From: CAWBRT01 sp049519595
GTDB lineage: Bacteria; Acidobacteriota; Terriglobia; Terriglobales; Acidobacteriaceae
DNA: 13,930 nt
Assembly (NCBI GenBank): GCA_049519595.1
Contig: JBEKQP010000107.1
Coordinates: 1 to 13,930, forward strand
Direction of reading: 5' to 3'
The translations under genes and the position numbers were made by a program. Below the pieces are notes generated by a model. It had not been told where the DNA came from. It saw only the letters and a list, made by a program, of their open reading frames with translations, and did no database searches. This document shows positions 1 through 6,707 of the stretch, piece by piece (within the stretch, counting starts at the first letter, position 1; every line of letters begins with the position of its first letter).

Positions 1-714
1 GAGATGTCGACCAAGCACGCCGACGTGCTGGCTATCTCGACGGAGACAACCGCCAGGGAACTTTTCTCGCACTTCGGATTTGAGCGGCCGTACCATGTCA
101 TCGGCGAAGGCATCAAAGACTTCGCCGACGTATGCGGGCACCCGTCGGACGGGATCGTTGCTTCGCTTTCGGGCCGAAAGTTTTTGTTGTTTACATCCAG
201 TTTTTACGAGTTGAAGAACCAGAAACTTCTGATCGATCTCTTTAACCAGAGGGTTGACGGAAAATTGCTTCTGGTGCTGGTTGGCAGCGGAATTCAGAGA
301 GATTATTTCAACCAGTGCCTGGCCGCGAAAGGGGAGAATGTACTGATTTTGGAAGACGTGGATGATCCAACGCTACGCTGGCTCTATGAGAATGCGGCGC
401 TTTACATCAGCCCTTCGTTGTTCGAAGGTTTTTCCATGACGCCTCTAGAGTCGCTGCTTTGCAATCGTCCCATTCTGCTCTCGGATATCCCCGTCCATCG
501 CGAGGTATATGGAGCAGGTTTTCACTACTTCAATCCAAGAGAAGTTCGCGGGCTCAAAGAAATCGTCGAAGAGTCGCTCTCGCAGGAATACAGGAACAAG
601 TGTCTGGCATTGCGGAGTGGACTTCTCGAGAAGTATTCGTGGCCTGGTTTTCTGGAGAAGAATCTTGAACTCTACCGGCAGGCGTTGGGCGCGCGAGGGA
701 GTGGAGATCGATGA
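1..714 (+). CDS. Glycosyltransferase family 4 (GT-B), C-terminal part, 5'-truncated by the window edge
   Basis: This is the C-terminal, donor-binding half of a GT-B glycosyltransferase that would move a sugar from a nucleotide-sugar donor to a lipid-linked glycan on the cytoplasmic face of the membrane. Counting from the methionine at base 4, the nucleotide-binding Rossmann half starts near residue 60, with the beta-strand LLFTSSF followed by ELKNQ, where the family usually has 'prKN'. Next come the strand LLLVLVGSG (88-96) and an EX7E motif, E141 to E149 in EGFSMTPLE, which in GT4 enzymes contacts the donor. Only about 236 residues are present against roughly 350-400 for the family, and the frame is open to base 1, so the ATG at base 4 is probably internal and the acceptor-binding domain lies upstream. 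Its stop overlaps the next start (ATGA), so the two are probably co-translated. The sugar specificity cannot be read. Confidence 0.88.
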   Translation, partial: EMSTKHADVLAISTETTARELFSHFGFERPYHVIGEGIKDFADVCGHPSDGIVASLSGRKFLLFTSSFYELKNQKLLIDLFNQRVDGKLLLVLVGSGIQRDYFNQCLAAKGENVLILEDVDDPTLRWLYENAALYISPSLFEGFSMTPLESLLCNRPILLSDIPVHREVYGAGFHYFNPREVRGLKEIVEESLSQEYRNKCLALRSGLLEKYSWPGFLEKNLELYRQALGARGSGDR

Positions 715-1526
715 AGGTGACTGACGGCTCAACTCCCGTGCTTTGCGGCGGCACGCGGGTGGCAGGCAAAGCCCGGCAGTTCTCACCTGATGGGTTGTCG
801 GTCTCGGTCATAATCGGGGTTTTGAATGGCGCGGCTTATCTGGAAAATGCCATCCAGAGCGTGCGCCATCAGAGCTATAGAGACGTGGAATTGATCGTGA
901 TTGAAGGCGGGTCGAGCGACGGTACGGTCGAGATACTGCGCCGACACAGCGACTTTATCGACTATTGGATCAGTGAGGCCGATGGCGGACTCTACGAGGC
1001 ATGGAACAAAGGCGTGAAACTCGCGAAGGGAGATTGGATCGCCTTCCTTGGCGCTGACGACTGCTACGAACCCGATGCAATTGCCAAGTACGTCGATTTC
1101 ATCCTTTCCACGGGGAAAGAGTTTGATTATGTGTCTTCCCGCGTGCGCTTCCGATATCCGGATAATTCACTCCGGATTCATGGTTCTGCTTGGAATTGGA
1201 AGATATTCCGGAAGTACATGAACGTTACGCACTTTGGTTCCCTTCATCATCGCCGCTTGTTTCAGCGATTCGGAGAATTTGACGTGAGTTACCGGATTGC
1301 CGGAGACTACGAGTTCCTGCTGCGGGCGGGCGACAAGTTGCAGGCTGGCTTTCTCGACACAGTTACAGCGGAGGCCCGCGTTGGTGGCATCAGTAACTCT
1401 GTGCGTACCATCAAAGAGACGCTAAGGGCGAAGACCACGACCGGTTGCAGGTCACCGCTGGCGGCGCGCATGGAATACTGGTGGGCGCGAATCAAGTTCG
1501 CAATGAGACGAATGCTGGAGGCTTAA
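711..1526 (+). CDS. Glycosyltransferase family 2 (GT-A)
   Basis: This is a 271-residue inverting GT-A enzyme, likely cytoplasmic or membrane-associated, adding one sugar to the growing repeat unit. The catalytic fold begins near residue 31 (SVSVIIGVLNG), followed by the acceptor-side SVRHQSY (50-56) and ELIVIEGGSSDGT (60-72), which is the classic GT2 nucleotide-binding loop. GADD (114-117) serves as the metal-binding DXD-like motif. FGEFDVSYRIAGDYEFLLR further on matches the usual GT2 'D..y....D.dl.lR' acceptor region and supplies the likely catalytic base. There are no predicted membrane helices. The ATG overlaps the upstream stop as ATGA and has GGAG a few bases ahead, so this start is well supported, although about 30 N-terminal residues precede the domain. 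It resembles the WcaA-like GT2 group of exopolysaccharide loci; donor and acceptor are unknown. Confidence 0.9.
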   Translation: MKVTDGSTPVLCGGTRVAGKARQFSPDGLSVSVIIGVLNGAAYLENAIQSVRHQSYRDVELIVIEGGSSDGTVEILRRHSDFIDYWISEADGGLYEAWNKGVKLAKGDWIAFLGADDCYEPDAIAKYVDFILSTGKEFDYVSSRVRFRYPDNSLRIHGSAWNWKIFRKYMNVTHFGSLHHRRLFQRFGEFDVSYRIAGDYEFLLRAGDKLQAGFLDTVTAEARVGGISNSVRTIKETLRAKTTTGCRSPLAARMEYWWARIKFAMRRMLEA

Positions 1527-1726
1527 GTTATGCGCGCGGACGACAGAATGCGCCTAACCTCGAACTGTGAATAGCTTGCCTAGGGTTTGCGATTTCCTGT
1601 ATCGTAACGTGAGGTGGCTATTTTCCCTGAAGCTGTGGCACAGATATGAATTGATATGGGTATGCCAAGCGGCCGACACTCGTGTTTTATGCTCGTTGCG
1701 CGGTAGCACTTTTCAAGGGGAGAAGG

Positions 1727-3202
1727 ATGTCATCGCGTTTGCTGGAGATTGGTTCAAGCGATTCAGCTGGTGAAACAAGTCAAGCAAATCCAGCGACTTA
1801 CCGGTATGATTCCTGGCGATTGCAGGTATGGTATCCGGTACGGGATTGCGCTGTCATTTTCTTTGCGACACTTTCCTGTTCCGTTTTTTTTGGAACAGCC
1901 TCATGGAATATTCACGCTTTCAGGACTGCGGCGTCCGGTGCCTGGCATTCAGGTCTCTGTGGATACTCGCTTCTATACTCCACTTTTCTGGTTCTTGCCC
2001 TCAAAAACGCCCGATACTACATTCAGCTCCCGGTGAACTTGCTGTTGGACGAGGCAATTCTAGTCTTCAAATCCATCGGATTGTCGATGATGGTTCTGCT
2101 CAGTTGCCTGTATATCGGCGGAAGCAGGGTCGATGGCATTAAATGGGTACTGCTGGTCAGTGTATTGAATGCCGGTTATCTGGTTGGTGCCAGGATCATC
2201 CGCAGTTCGGAACTTGCCGAGGGTATTCGCGCTGGTTGGTTGGCACGCAACGCGCTGATCATTGGGACCGGCGAGGTAGCTCAAGGACTGGCCAGACACT
2301 TCGAGAACAATCCCAATCTCGGATACGTGGTTACGGGGTTTCTGGATGATCAAGGCAACCATCCGCGACTTATCGGGCAGCATTCCGATTTGTACAGAAT
2401 TATTCAAACTCACTTCATTGACGCTGTCTTCATCACCACGCCAATGAACCGGGATCTGATTAAGAGGTTGACGCTCGAGGCGCCCGAATACCACGTCGAC
2501 GTTACGGTAGTTCCCGATTTATACGACGGCATCGGCTGGCACACCCGTCTGGATCGTATCGGTCACTTCCCAGCGATGATTCTTCACCGGGAGGAGATCC
2601 ACTCGTTTCAGCTTTTTTTCAAACGAATCTTGGACGCTGTCGGTGCTATTTTAGGAATCCTGTTGTTCAGCCCCGTAATGCTGGCGATTGCTTTGATTAT
2701 CAAGTTAAATTCCCCGGGGCCGATACTTTACCGCGCACGTCGGGTCGGCAGGAAGGGGGTCTTGCTCGACTGTCTCAAATTCCGAACCATGCAGCAGGAT
2801 GCCGACAAATTGCTTCCTCAACTTGCCCATCTGAACGAACGGGAAGGTCCTTTGTTCAAGATGTCAAATGACCCGCGGATCACGCCCTTCGGGCATTTTC
2901 TGCGACGCTACAGCCTCGACGAACTTCCGCAATTGTTGAACGTGCTGAAAGGCGAGATGAGCCTGGTGGGGCCGCGCCCGCCCGAGTTGCAAGAATATCT
3001 ACAATATCAGGTGGAGCATCTGCGCAAGCTGGAAGTGAAGCCTGGAATTACCGGGCTATGGCAGATATCGGCCCGTCAGGATTCTTCATTTGAGAGCTAC
3101 ATCAGATTTGACTTGGAGTACATCGAAAACTGGTCGTTGTGGATGGATCTGAAAATTATGCTGCGCACAATTCCAGTGGTGCTCTCTGGAACAGGCATGT
3201 AG
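1727..3202 (+). CDS. Exopolysaccharide polyprenyl-phosphate sugar-1-phosphate transferase (WbaP/WcaJ-like)
   Basis: This membrane enzyme moves a sugar-1-phosphate from a nucleotide sugar to undecaprenyl phosphate and so starts the lipid-linked repeat unit. From the chosen ATG it is 491 residues. The N-terminal half has about four membrane helices (around 40-56, 78-93, 112-129, 139-154). A CoA-binding/Rossmann-like domain follows from about 175 (ALIIGTGEVAQGLA). The C-terminal bacterial sugar-transferase domain (about 297-491) has the re-entrant helix (302-325), KFRTM (351-355), the DE dyad in LDEL (D398-E399), GPRP (415-418) and KPGITGLWQ. The frame is open from an ATG at 1682, but I start at 1727 because AAGGGGAGAAGG directly precedes it and the extra 15 residues look unrelated to the family. 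The 200 bases before it carry no convincing gene. Length and layout fit a full family member; the transferred sugar (Glc, Gal or HexNAc) cannot be read. Confidence 0.93.
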   Translation: MSSRLLEIGSSDSAGETSQANPATYRYDSWRLQVWYPVRDCAVIFFATLSCSVFFGTASWNIHAFRTAASGAWHSGLCGYSLLYSTFLVLALKNARYYIQLPVNLLLDEAILVFKSIGLSMMVLLSCLYIGGSRVDGIKWVLLVSVLNAGYLVGARIIRSSELAEGIRAGWLARNALIIGTGEVAQGLARHFENNPNLGYVVTGFLDDQGNHPRLIGQHSDLYRIIQTHFIDAVFITTPMNRDLIKRLTLEAPEYHVDVTVVPDLYDGIGWHTRLDRIGHFPAMILHREEIHSFQLFFKRILDAVGAILGILLFSPVMLAIALIIKLNSPGPILYRARRVGRKGVLLDCLKFRTMQQDADKLLPQLAHLNEREGPLFKMSNDPRITPFGHFLRRYSLDELPQLLNVLKGEMSLVGPRPPELQEYLQYQVEHLRKLEVKPGITGLWQISARQDSSFESYIRFDLEYIENWSLWMDLKIMLRTIPVVLSGTGM

Positions 3203-3247
3203 ACTGAATTTTGGGATGTATCCTCGTGTCACCTTTGGTACTGTTCG

Positions 3248-4084
3248 ATGGATATTGGGAAGCAAGGCGAAAGGCCGGTTGCGGCGGCGGTCGGCCCAGA
3301 GGAACATAGCGAGCATCGTCGTATTCTTGGAATTTCGTTTTTTGTCGGAAGCGTCAAAGATGCCATATCGCGAATGAAAAGCGGAGGGCTGCTGGTGGTG
3401 CCGGCAGCACCAGCTTTGCTGGAGTTGTCCACCAAGCAGACGTATCGAGAGGCCTTACTCAGCGCTGACCTCGTGATTCCTGATAGTGGATTTATGGTGT
3501 TGGTCTGGAATCTGATCGCACGCGATTCTGTCGTGAGATTGTCAGGCCTGGCTTATCTCCGCGAACTACTCAAGTGGCCCGCTGTCCGCGTTCCCGGTAG
3601 CACATTTTGGGTTATGCCAAACGAACGGAGCGCGGAGAGGAACATTGCCTGGCTTCGAACCCAGGGCCTTGAAGTTTCCGACGATGACTATTCGATTGCA
3701 CCGCTGTTTAGCGGCAGTGTAACTGATCCTGTTCTGCTGTCGAAGTTAGAGGAACGGCGTCCACAGCATGTAATCATCGCGCTGGGCGGCGGCACTCAGG
3801 AGTGTCTCGGCTTATATCTCAGGGACAAGCTCGCATACAAGCCTTCGATTCACTGTATTGGGGCAGCGCTGGCTTTCCTATCCGGGGATCAGGTGGGGGT
3901 ACCGGTTTGGGCAGACAAATTGTACCTGGGCTGGCTTTTCCGGTGTTTGTCAAATCCTTCCAGATTCATTCCACGTTACTTCAAGGCTTTGAAGGTGGCT
4001 CCTTTGCTGCTGCGGTATCGAACCGAGTTGCCGGAGCTGGACACTGTTCGCCCGCAGCACGAGCTTCCCACTTTTACTGAATAA
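3248..4084 (+). CDS. WecG/TagA/CpsF-family (GT26) glycosyltransferase, divergent
   Basis: This is a 278-residue GT26-type enzyme. In known members (TagA, WecG) it transfers ManNAc or ManNAcA onto an undecaprenyl-PP-linked sugar at the membrane. Visible family marks are ADLVIPDS (73-80), RLSGLAYLREL (97-107), the strand HVIIALGGGTQE (174-185), GAALAFLSG (205-213), VPVWADKL and the C-terminal basic stretch NPSRFIPRYFKALKV (236-250) that in TagA mediates membrane association. Several usually conserved positions differ. The T-x-N at the end of the first strand reads P-A-A (VVPAAPAL), the catalytic-region PDG reads PDS with the aspartate kept (D79), and the usual PKQE reads GTQE. It may therefore belong to a separate subfamily with another donor. 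The ATG has no strong Shine-Dalgarno sequence. It lies 45 bases after the sugar transferase and 48 before the epimerase, in one apparent operon. Confidence 0.87.
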   Translation: MDIGKQGERPVAAAVGPEEHSEHRRILGISFFVGSVKDAISRMKSGGLLVVPAAPALLELSTKQTYREALLSADLVIPDSGFMVLVWNLIARDSVVRLSGLAYLRELLKWPAVRVPGSTFWVMPNERSAERNIAWLRTQGLEVSDDDYSIAPLFSGSVTDPVLLSKLEERRPQHVIIALGGGTQECLGLYLRDKLAYKPSIHCIGAALAFLSGDQVGVPVWADKLYLGWLFRCLSNPSRFIPRYFKALKVAPLLLRYRTELPELDTVRPQHELPTFTE

Positions 4085-4116
4085 TGAACGCTGGCGAACA
4101 TTCCAACAAATTTCGC

Positions 4117-4125
4117 AGGAGGAGG
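4117..4125 (+). promoter_or_regulatory. Strong Shine-Dalgarno site for the GTG-started epimerase
   Basis: AGGAGGAGG lies 7 bases ahead of the GTG at 4133. It supports that GTG as the start: the protein then begins MRRVLVCGAGGFIG, with the Rossmann strand in its normal place. It is the strongest ribosome-binding site seen in the polysaccharide locus and may offset the weaker GTG initiator. Confidence 0.75.
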
Positions 4126-4132
4126 CACGGGA

Positions 4133-5125
4133 GTGAGACGTGTTTTGGTGTGTGGTGCAGGTGGGTTTATTGGCGGGCATTTGGCCGCAAGGCTGCGACA
4201 GGAGGGATTTTGGGTCCGGGGGGTGGATCTCAAGCAGCCGGAATTCTCGCCGACGGCTTGCCATGAATTTACGGTTGGTGACCTCCGTGATCAGAGCGTG
4301 TGCACCAGTTCGGTGCTTGGAGTTCAGGATGTGTATCAACTGGCAGCCGACATGGGAGGGGCAGGATACATTTTTACCGGTGAGCACGATGCCTGCGTGA
4401 TGCATAATTCCGCCACCATTAATCTGAACATCCTCGAGGCAGGCCGACTTGCAGGCGTCAAGCGCTTCTTCTATTCATCGTCGGCGTGCGTCTATCCTGA
4501 GTTTAACCAAACGGATCCAGATAATCCGATCTGTTCGGAAGACTCCGTTTACCCGGCTATGCCCGACAGCGAGTATGGATGGGAAAAGCTGTTTAGCGAA
4601 CGTCTGTATTTCGCATTCCAGCGGAACTATGGGCTCGAGGTTCACGTGTCACGATTTCACAATATCTTTGGCCCTGAAGGAACCTGGGAAGGCGGCAAGG
4701 AGAAGGCCCCCGCCGCGATTTGCCGGAAAGTGGCTGAGGCCGAGGACGGCGACTGGATCGAGATGTGGGGCGACGGCAAACAGACACGGTCTTTCCTCTA
4801 TATCGATGAGTGCCTGGAAGGTGTACGGCGGCTGATGGAATCGAACTTCGGTGGACCGGTTAACATCGGCTCCGAAGAGATGATCACTATTAATGGGCTG
4901 GCCGAAATGGCGATGGCGATTGCGGGCAAGAAGCTGAGGATAAGGCATATTCCAGGGCCGCTTGGAGTTAGGGGCAGAAACTCGGATAATCGGCTCATCC
5001 TGCAGCAGCTTGGATGGGCTCCCAGTGCACGCCTGGAAGATGGAATGCGGCAGACTTACGGATGGATCGAACAGAATGTCAAGGAAAGGCGCGCGAGCGC
5101 ACGTACAGCTCACAGTTCCAAATAG
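4133..5125 (+). CDS. gme: GDP-mannose 3,5-epimerase (NAD-dependent SDR)
   Basis: This 330-residue extended short-chain dehydrogenase is expected to convert GDP-D-mannose to GDP-L-galactose, and to GDP-L-gulose by 5-epimerisation, in the cytoplasm using bound NAD. The NAD loop is GAGGFIG (8-14). The call rests on motifs shared with plant GME rather than with general epimerases: ADMGGAGYI (72-80), VKRFFYSSSACVYPEF (109-124) with catalytic C119, Y148-x3-K152, RFHNIFGPEGTWEGGKEKAP (174-193) with K191, MWGDGKQTRSF (211-221), NIGSEEM and IPGPLGVRGRNSDN (273-286). In the Arabidopsis enzyme the equivalent Cys, Tyr, Lys and Lys do the chemistry, and all are present here. Length is somewhat short of plant GME (about 375), consistent with lack of the plant N-terminal extension. 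It starts with GTG behind AGGAGGAGG. Placement among glycosyltransferases points to a sugar donor for polysaccharide, not ascorbate. No GDP-mannose-forming gene (manC, manB) is in view. Confidence 0.9.
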   Translation: MRRVLVCGAGGFIGGHLAARLRQEGFWVRGVDLKQPEFSPTACHEFTVGDLRDQSVCTSSVLGVQDVYQLAADMGGAGYIFTGEHDACVMHNSATINLNILEAGRLAGVKRFFYSSSACVYPEFNQTDPDNPICSEDSVYPAMPDSEYGWEKLFSERLYFAFQRNYGLEVHVSRFHNIFGPEGTWEGGKEKAPAAICRKVAEAEDGDWIEMWGDGKQTRSFLYIDECLEGVRRLMESNFGGPVNIGSEEMITINGLAEMAMAIAGKKLRIRHIPGPLGVRGRNSDNRLILQQLGWAPSARLEDGMRQTYGWIEQNVKERRASARTAHSSK

Positions 5126-5171
5126 AGCTACCTCAACGTCTTCGCTCCCAATCAAACACGGCATACGGTCA

Positions 5172-5206
5172 GGGGAGTGCCATCGATGCACTCAGCTGTG
5201 CTCCCC
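5172..5206 (+). terminator. Possible hairpin after the epimerase gene (weak terminator or attenuator)
   Basis: GGGGAG (5172-5177) can pair with CTCCCC (5201-5206), with GTGC/GCAC inside the loop giving a second short stem. It lies 47 bases past the epimerase stop. There is no U-run after it, so it is not a textbook Rho-independent terminator. It may be an RNA processing hairpin or chance. Confidence 0.3.
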
Positions 5207-5210
5207 CAAG

Positions 5211-5241
5211 TTGACTTCTGCGAGACTTGCTCAGCTAGAGT
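5211..5241 (+). promoter_or_regulatory. Weak sigma70-like promoter candidate for the nucleotide-sugar dehydrogenase
   Basis: TTGACT (5211-5216) matches the -35 consensus at five of six positions, and TAGAGT (5236-5241) is a poor -10 with a 19-base spacer. The next gene starts at 5318, so the leader would be about 70 bases. The weak -10 and long spacer keep confidence low. The 192-base gap, unlike the tight spacing upstream, is the other reason to suspect a separate promoter here. Confidence 0.25.
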
Positions 5242-5290
5242 GCGCAAGTCCTGGATCTCACCCCTAAGTTATGATTTGGGCTGAATCGCA

Positions 5291-5306
5291 CCTAAGAACC
5301 TAAGAA
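5291..5306 (+). repeat. Tandem CCTAAGAA repeat just before the dehydrogenase ribosome-binding site
   Basis: CCTAAGAA occurs twice head to tail (5291-5298 and 5299-5306), and a third partial copy, CCTAAG, begins at 5263. The second copy runs into AAGAAGAGG, the likely Shine-Dalgarno sequence 7 bases ahead of the ATG at 5318. It could be a regulator site in the leader, or a simple duplication. Confidence 0.45.
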
Positions 5307-5317
5307 GAGGTCATTGG

Positions 5318-6664
5318 ATGAAGTCGGCAGCAGTGGAAATTCAGAGCGAGATCAAGGGTAAGATTGAGAAGCGCAGCGTCCGCATCGGCATTGTGGGCAT
5401 GGGATATGTGGGGCTTCCGCTCACACTGCTGTTCAGTGAACAAGGCTTCGCCGTGACCGGCTTCGATATCGACAAAGAGAAGGTCGATACTCTGAACGCC
5501 GGCGACTCTTACATCGTGCGCATCCTGCCGGCAGAGATCCAGAAGGCGCAAGCATCGGGATTCCACGCCACCGGCGACTACAACGCAATTAGCCAGATGG
5601 ATGCTGTCATCATCTGCGTTCCCACGCCGCTCAACCAGCATCACGAGCCCGACCTCAGTTACATCATCAGCACCGTCGAAGCCATCGCCCCGCGCTTGCG
5701 CTCCGGCCAACTTCTGGTTCTGGAGAGCACGACCTATCCCGGCACCACCGAAGAAATCGTCGTGCCACTGCTGGAGAAGGGCAATCCGAGCGGGTTGAAG
5801 GCGGCGCGAGCGGACAAGGCGGGCGACTTCTACGTCGCCTTCTCGCCCGAGCGGGAAGACCCGGGCAACACCACGGTGGCCCGCCGCGACATTCCCAAGG
5901 TCGTGGGTGGCGTCGACCCCGTTGCGACCGAGTTGGCCTGCGCCATCTATGGAACGATCTTCAACCGCACCGTGCCGGTCTCCAGCCCGAAGGCGGCCGA
6001 GCTGACCAAGCTGCTGGAGAACATCTACCGCTGCGTAAATATCGCCCTGGTCAATGAGCTAAAGCAGCTCTGCCACCGCATGGGCATCGACATCTTCGAA
6101 GTCATCGAGGCGGCCAAAACAAAGCCCTTCGGCTTTCAGGCCTTCTATCCGGGACCGGGTCTGGGCGGGCACTGCATCCCGATCGATCCGTTTTACCTGT
6201 CTTGGAAGGCCAAGCAGTTCGATTTCCGCACCAGATTCATCGAACTGGCTGGCGAAATCAATACCGCCATGCCTTATTACGTGGTGGAAGAGGCCGCCCA
6301 CGCCCTTAACGAGCAGAACAAGCCGCTAAAGGGTGCCAAAATTCTGGTACTGGGACTGGCCTATAAGAAGGACATCGACGATCTGCGCGAGTCGCCTTCG
6401 CTGACCATCATCGAACTGCTGCAGAAACGCGGCGCCCTGGTCCGCTACCACGATCCGTTCTTCAAGAAGGTGGGCCGGGGACGCCACTACAACCTGAATA
6501 TGACGTGCACTCCGCTCGTGGAGTTGGGCCAATATGACTGCGTGATGATCGTGACCGACCACTCCGAGTACGACTACGCCCGCATCGTGCGCGAATCCAA
6601 GCTGGTGGTCGACACCCGTAACGCGACCAAGGGAATTCAGTCGGCGAACATCGTTCGTTGCTAA
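5318..6664 (+). CDS. Nucleotide sugar dehydrogenase (UDP-GlcNAc/UDP-ManNAc 6-dehydrogenase, WbpA/WecC type)
   Basis: This 448-residue cytoplasmic enzyme oxidises C6 of a UDP-hexose or UDP-N-acetylhexosamine in two NAD-dependent steps to the uronic acid. The N-terminal NAD domain begins with RIGIVGMGYVG (22-32, GxGxxG at G27, G29 and G32). The central dimer helix carries ENIYRCVNIALVNE. The catalytic cysteine is C286 in GPGLGGHCIPIDPFYLSW, and the C-terminal UDP-binding domain opens with ILVLGLAYKKDIDDLRESPS. FSPEREDPGN and the YHDPFF segment are typical of the WbpA-like branch (UDP-GlcNAc to UDP-GlcNAcA) rather than the UDP-glucose dehydrogenase branch, but WecC-type or Ugd activity is not excluded. 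The start has AAGAAGAGG 7 bases upstream. Base composition looks more GC-rich than in the glycosyltransferase genes upstream. It could supply the uronic acid donor for the TagA/WecG-like enzyme. Confidence 0.92.
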   Translation: MKSAAVEIQSEIKGKIEKRSVRIGIVGMGYVGLPLTLLFSEQGFAVTGFDIDKEKVDTLNAGDSYIVRILPAEIQKAQASGFHATGDYNAISQMDAVIICVPTPLNQHHEPDLSYIISTVEAIAPRLRSGQLLVLESTTYPGTTEEIVVPLLEKGNPSGLKAARADKAGDFYVAFSPEREDPGNTTVARRDIPKVVGGVDPVATELACAIYGTIFNRTVPVSSPKAAELTKLLENIYRCVNIALVNELKQLCHRMGIDIFEVIEAAKTKPFGFQAFYPGPGLGGHCIPIDPFYLSWKAKQFDFRTRFIELAGEINTAMPYYVVEEAAHALNEQNKPLKGAKILVLGLAYKKDIDDLRESPSLTIIELLQKRGALVRYHDPFFKKVGRGRHYNLNMTCTPLVELGQYDCVMIVTDHSEYDYARIVRESKLVVDTRNATKGIQSANIVRC

Positions 6665-6665
6665 C

Positions 6666-6695
6666 GGAGCTAAGCGCCTTCCGAGCCTTAGCTTC
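6666..6695. terminator. Hairpin between convergent genes, possible bidirectional terminator
   Basis: AGCTAAG (6668-6674) and CTTAGCT (6687-6693) form a perfect 7-bp stem, extended by a G-U and a G-C pair, with a 12-base loop. It sits in the 43-base gap between the stop of the dehydrogenase and the stop of the converging acyltransferase, where a shared terminator is expected. No clear U-tract follows on either strand, so efficiency is uncertain. Confidence 0.45.
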
Positions 6696-6707
6696 CGATA
6701 TTTCCGC

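Noticed and set aside
1636..1650. TGGCAC resembling a sigma54 -24 element before the sugar transferase
   Set aside because: The required GC at -12 is absent at the right spacing (TGAA instead of TTGC), so it is not a credible sigma54 promoter.
1567..1773. 68-codon plus-strand ORF before the sugar transferase
   Set aside because: GTG start, no family resemblance, and it runs out of frame into the better supported gene at 1727.
4649..5191. 180-codon minus-strand ORF opposite the epimerase
   Set aside because: Antisense of a strongly conserved enzyme; no own start signals or recognisable family.
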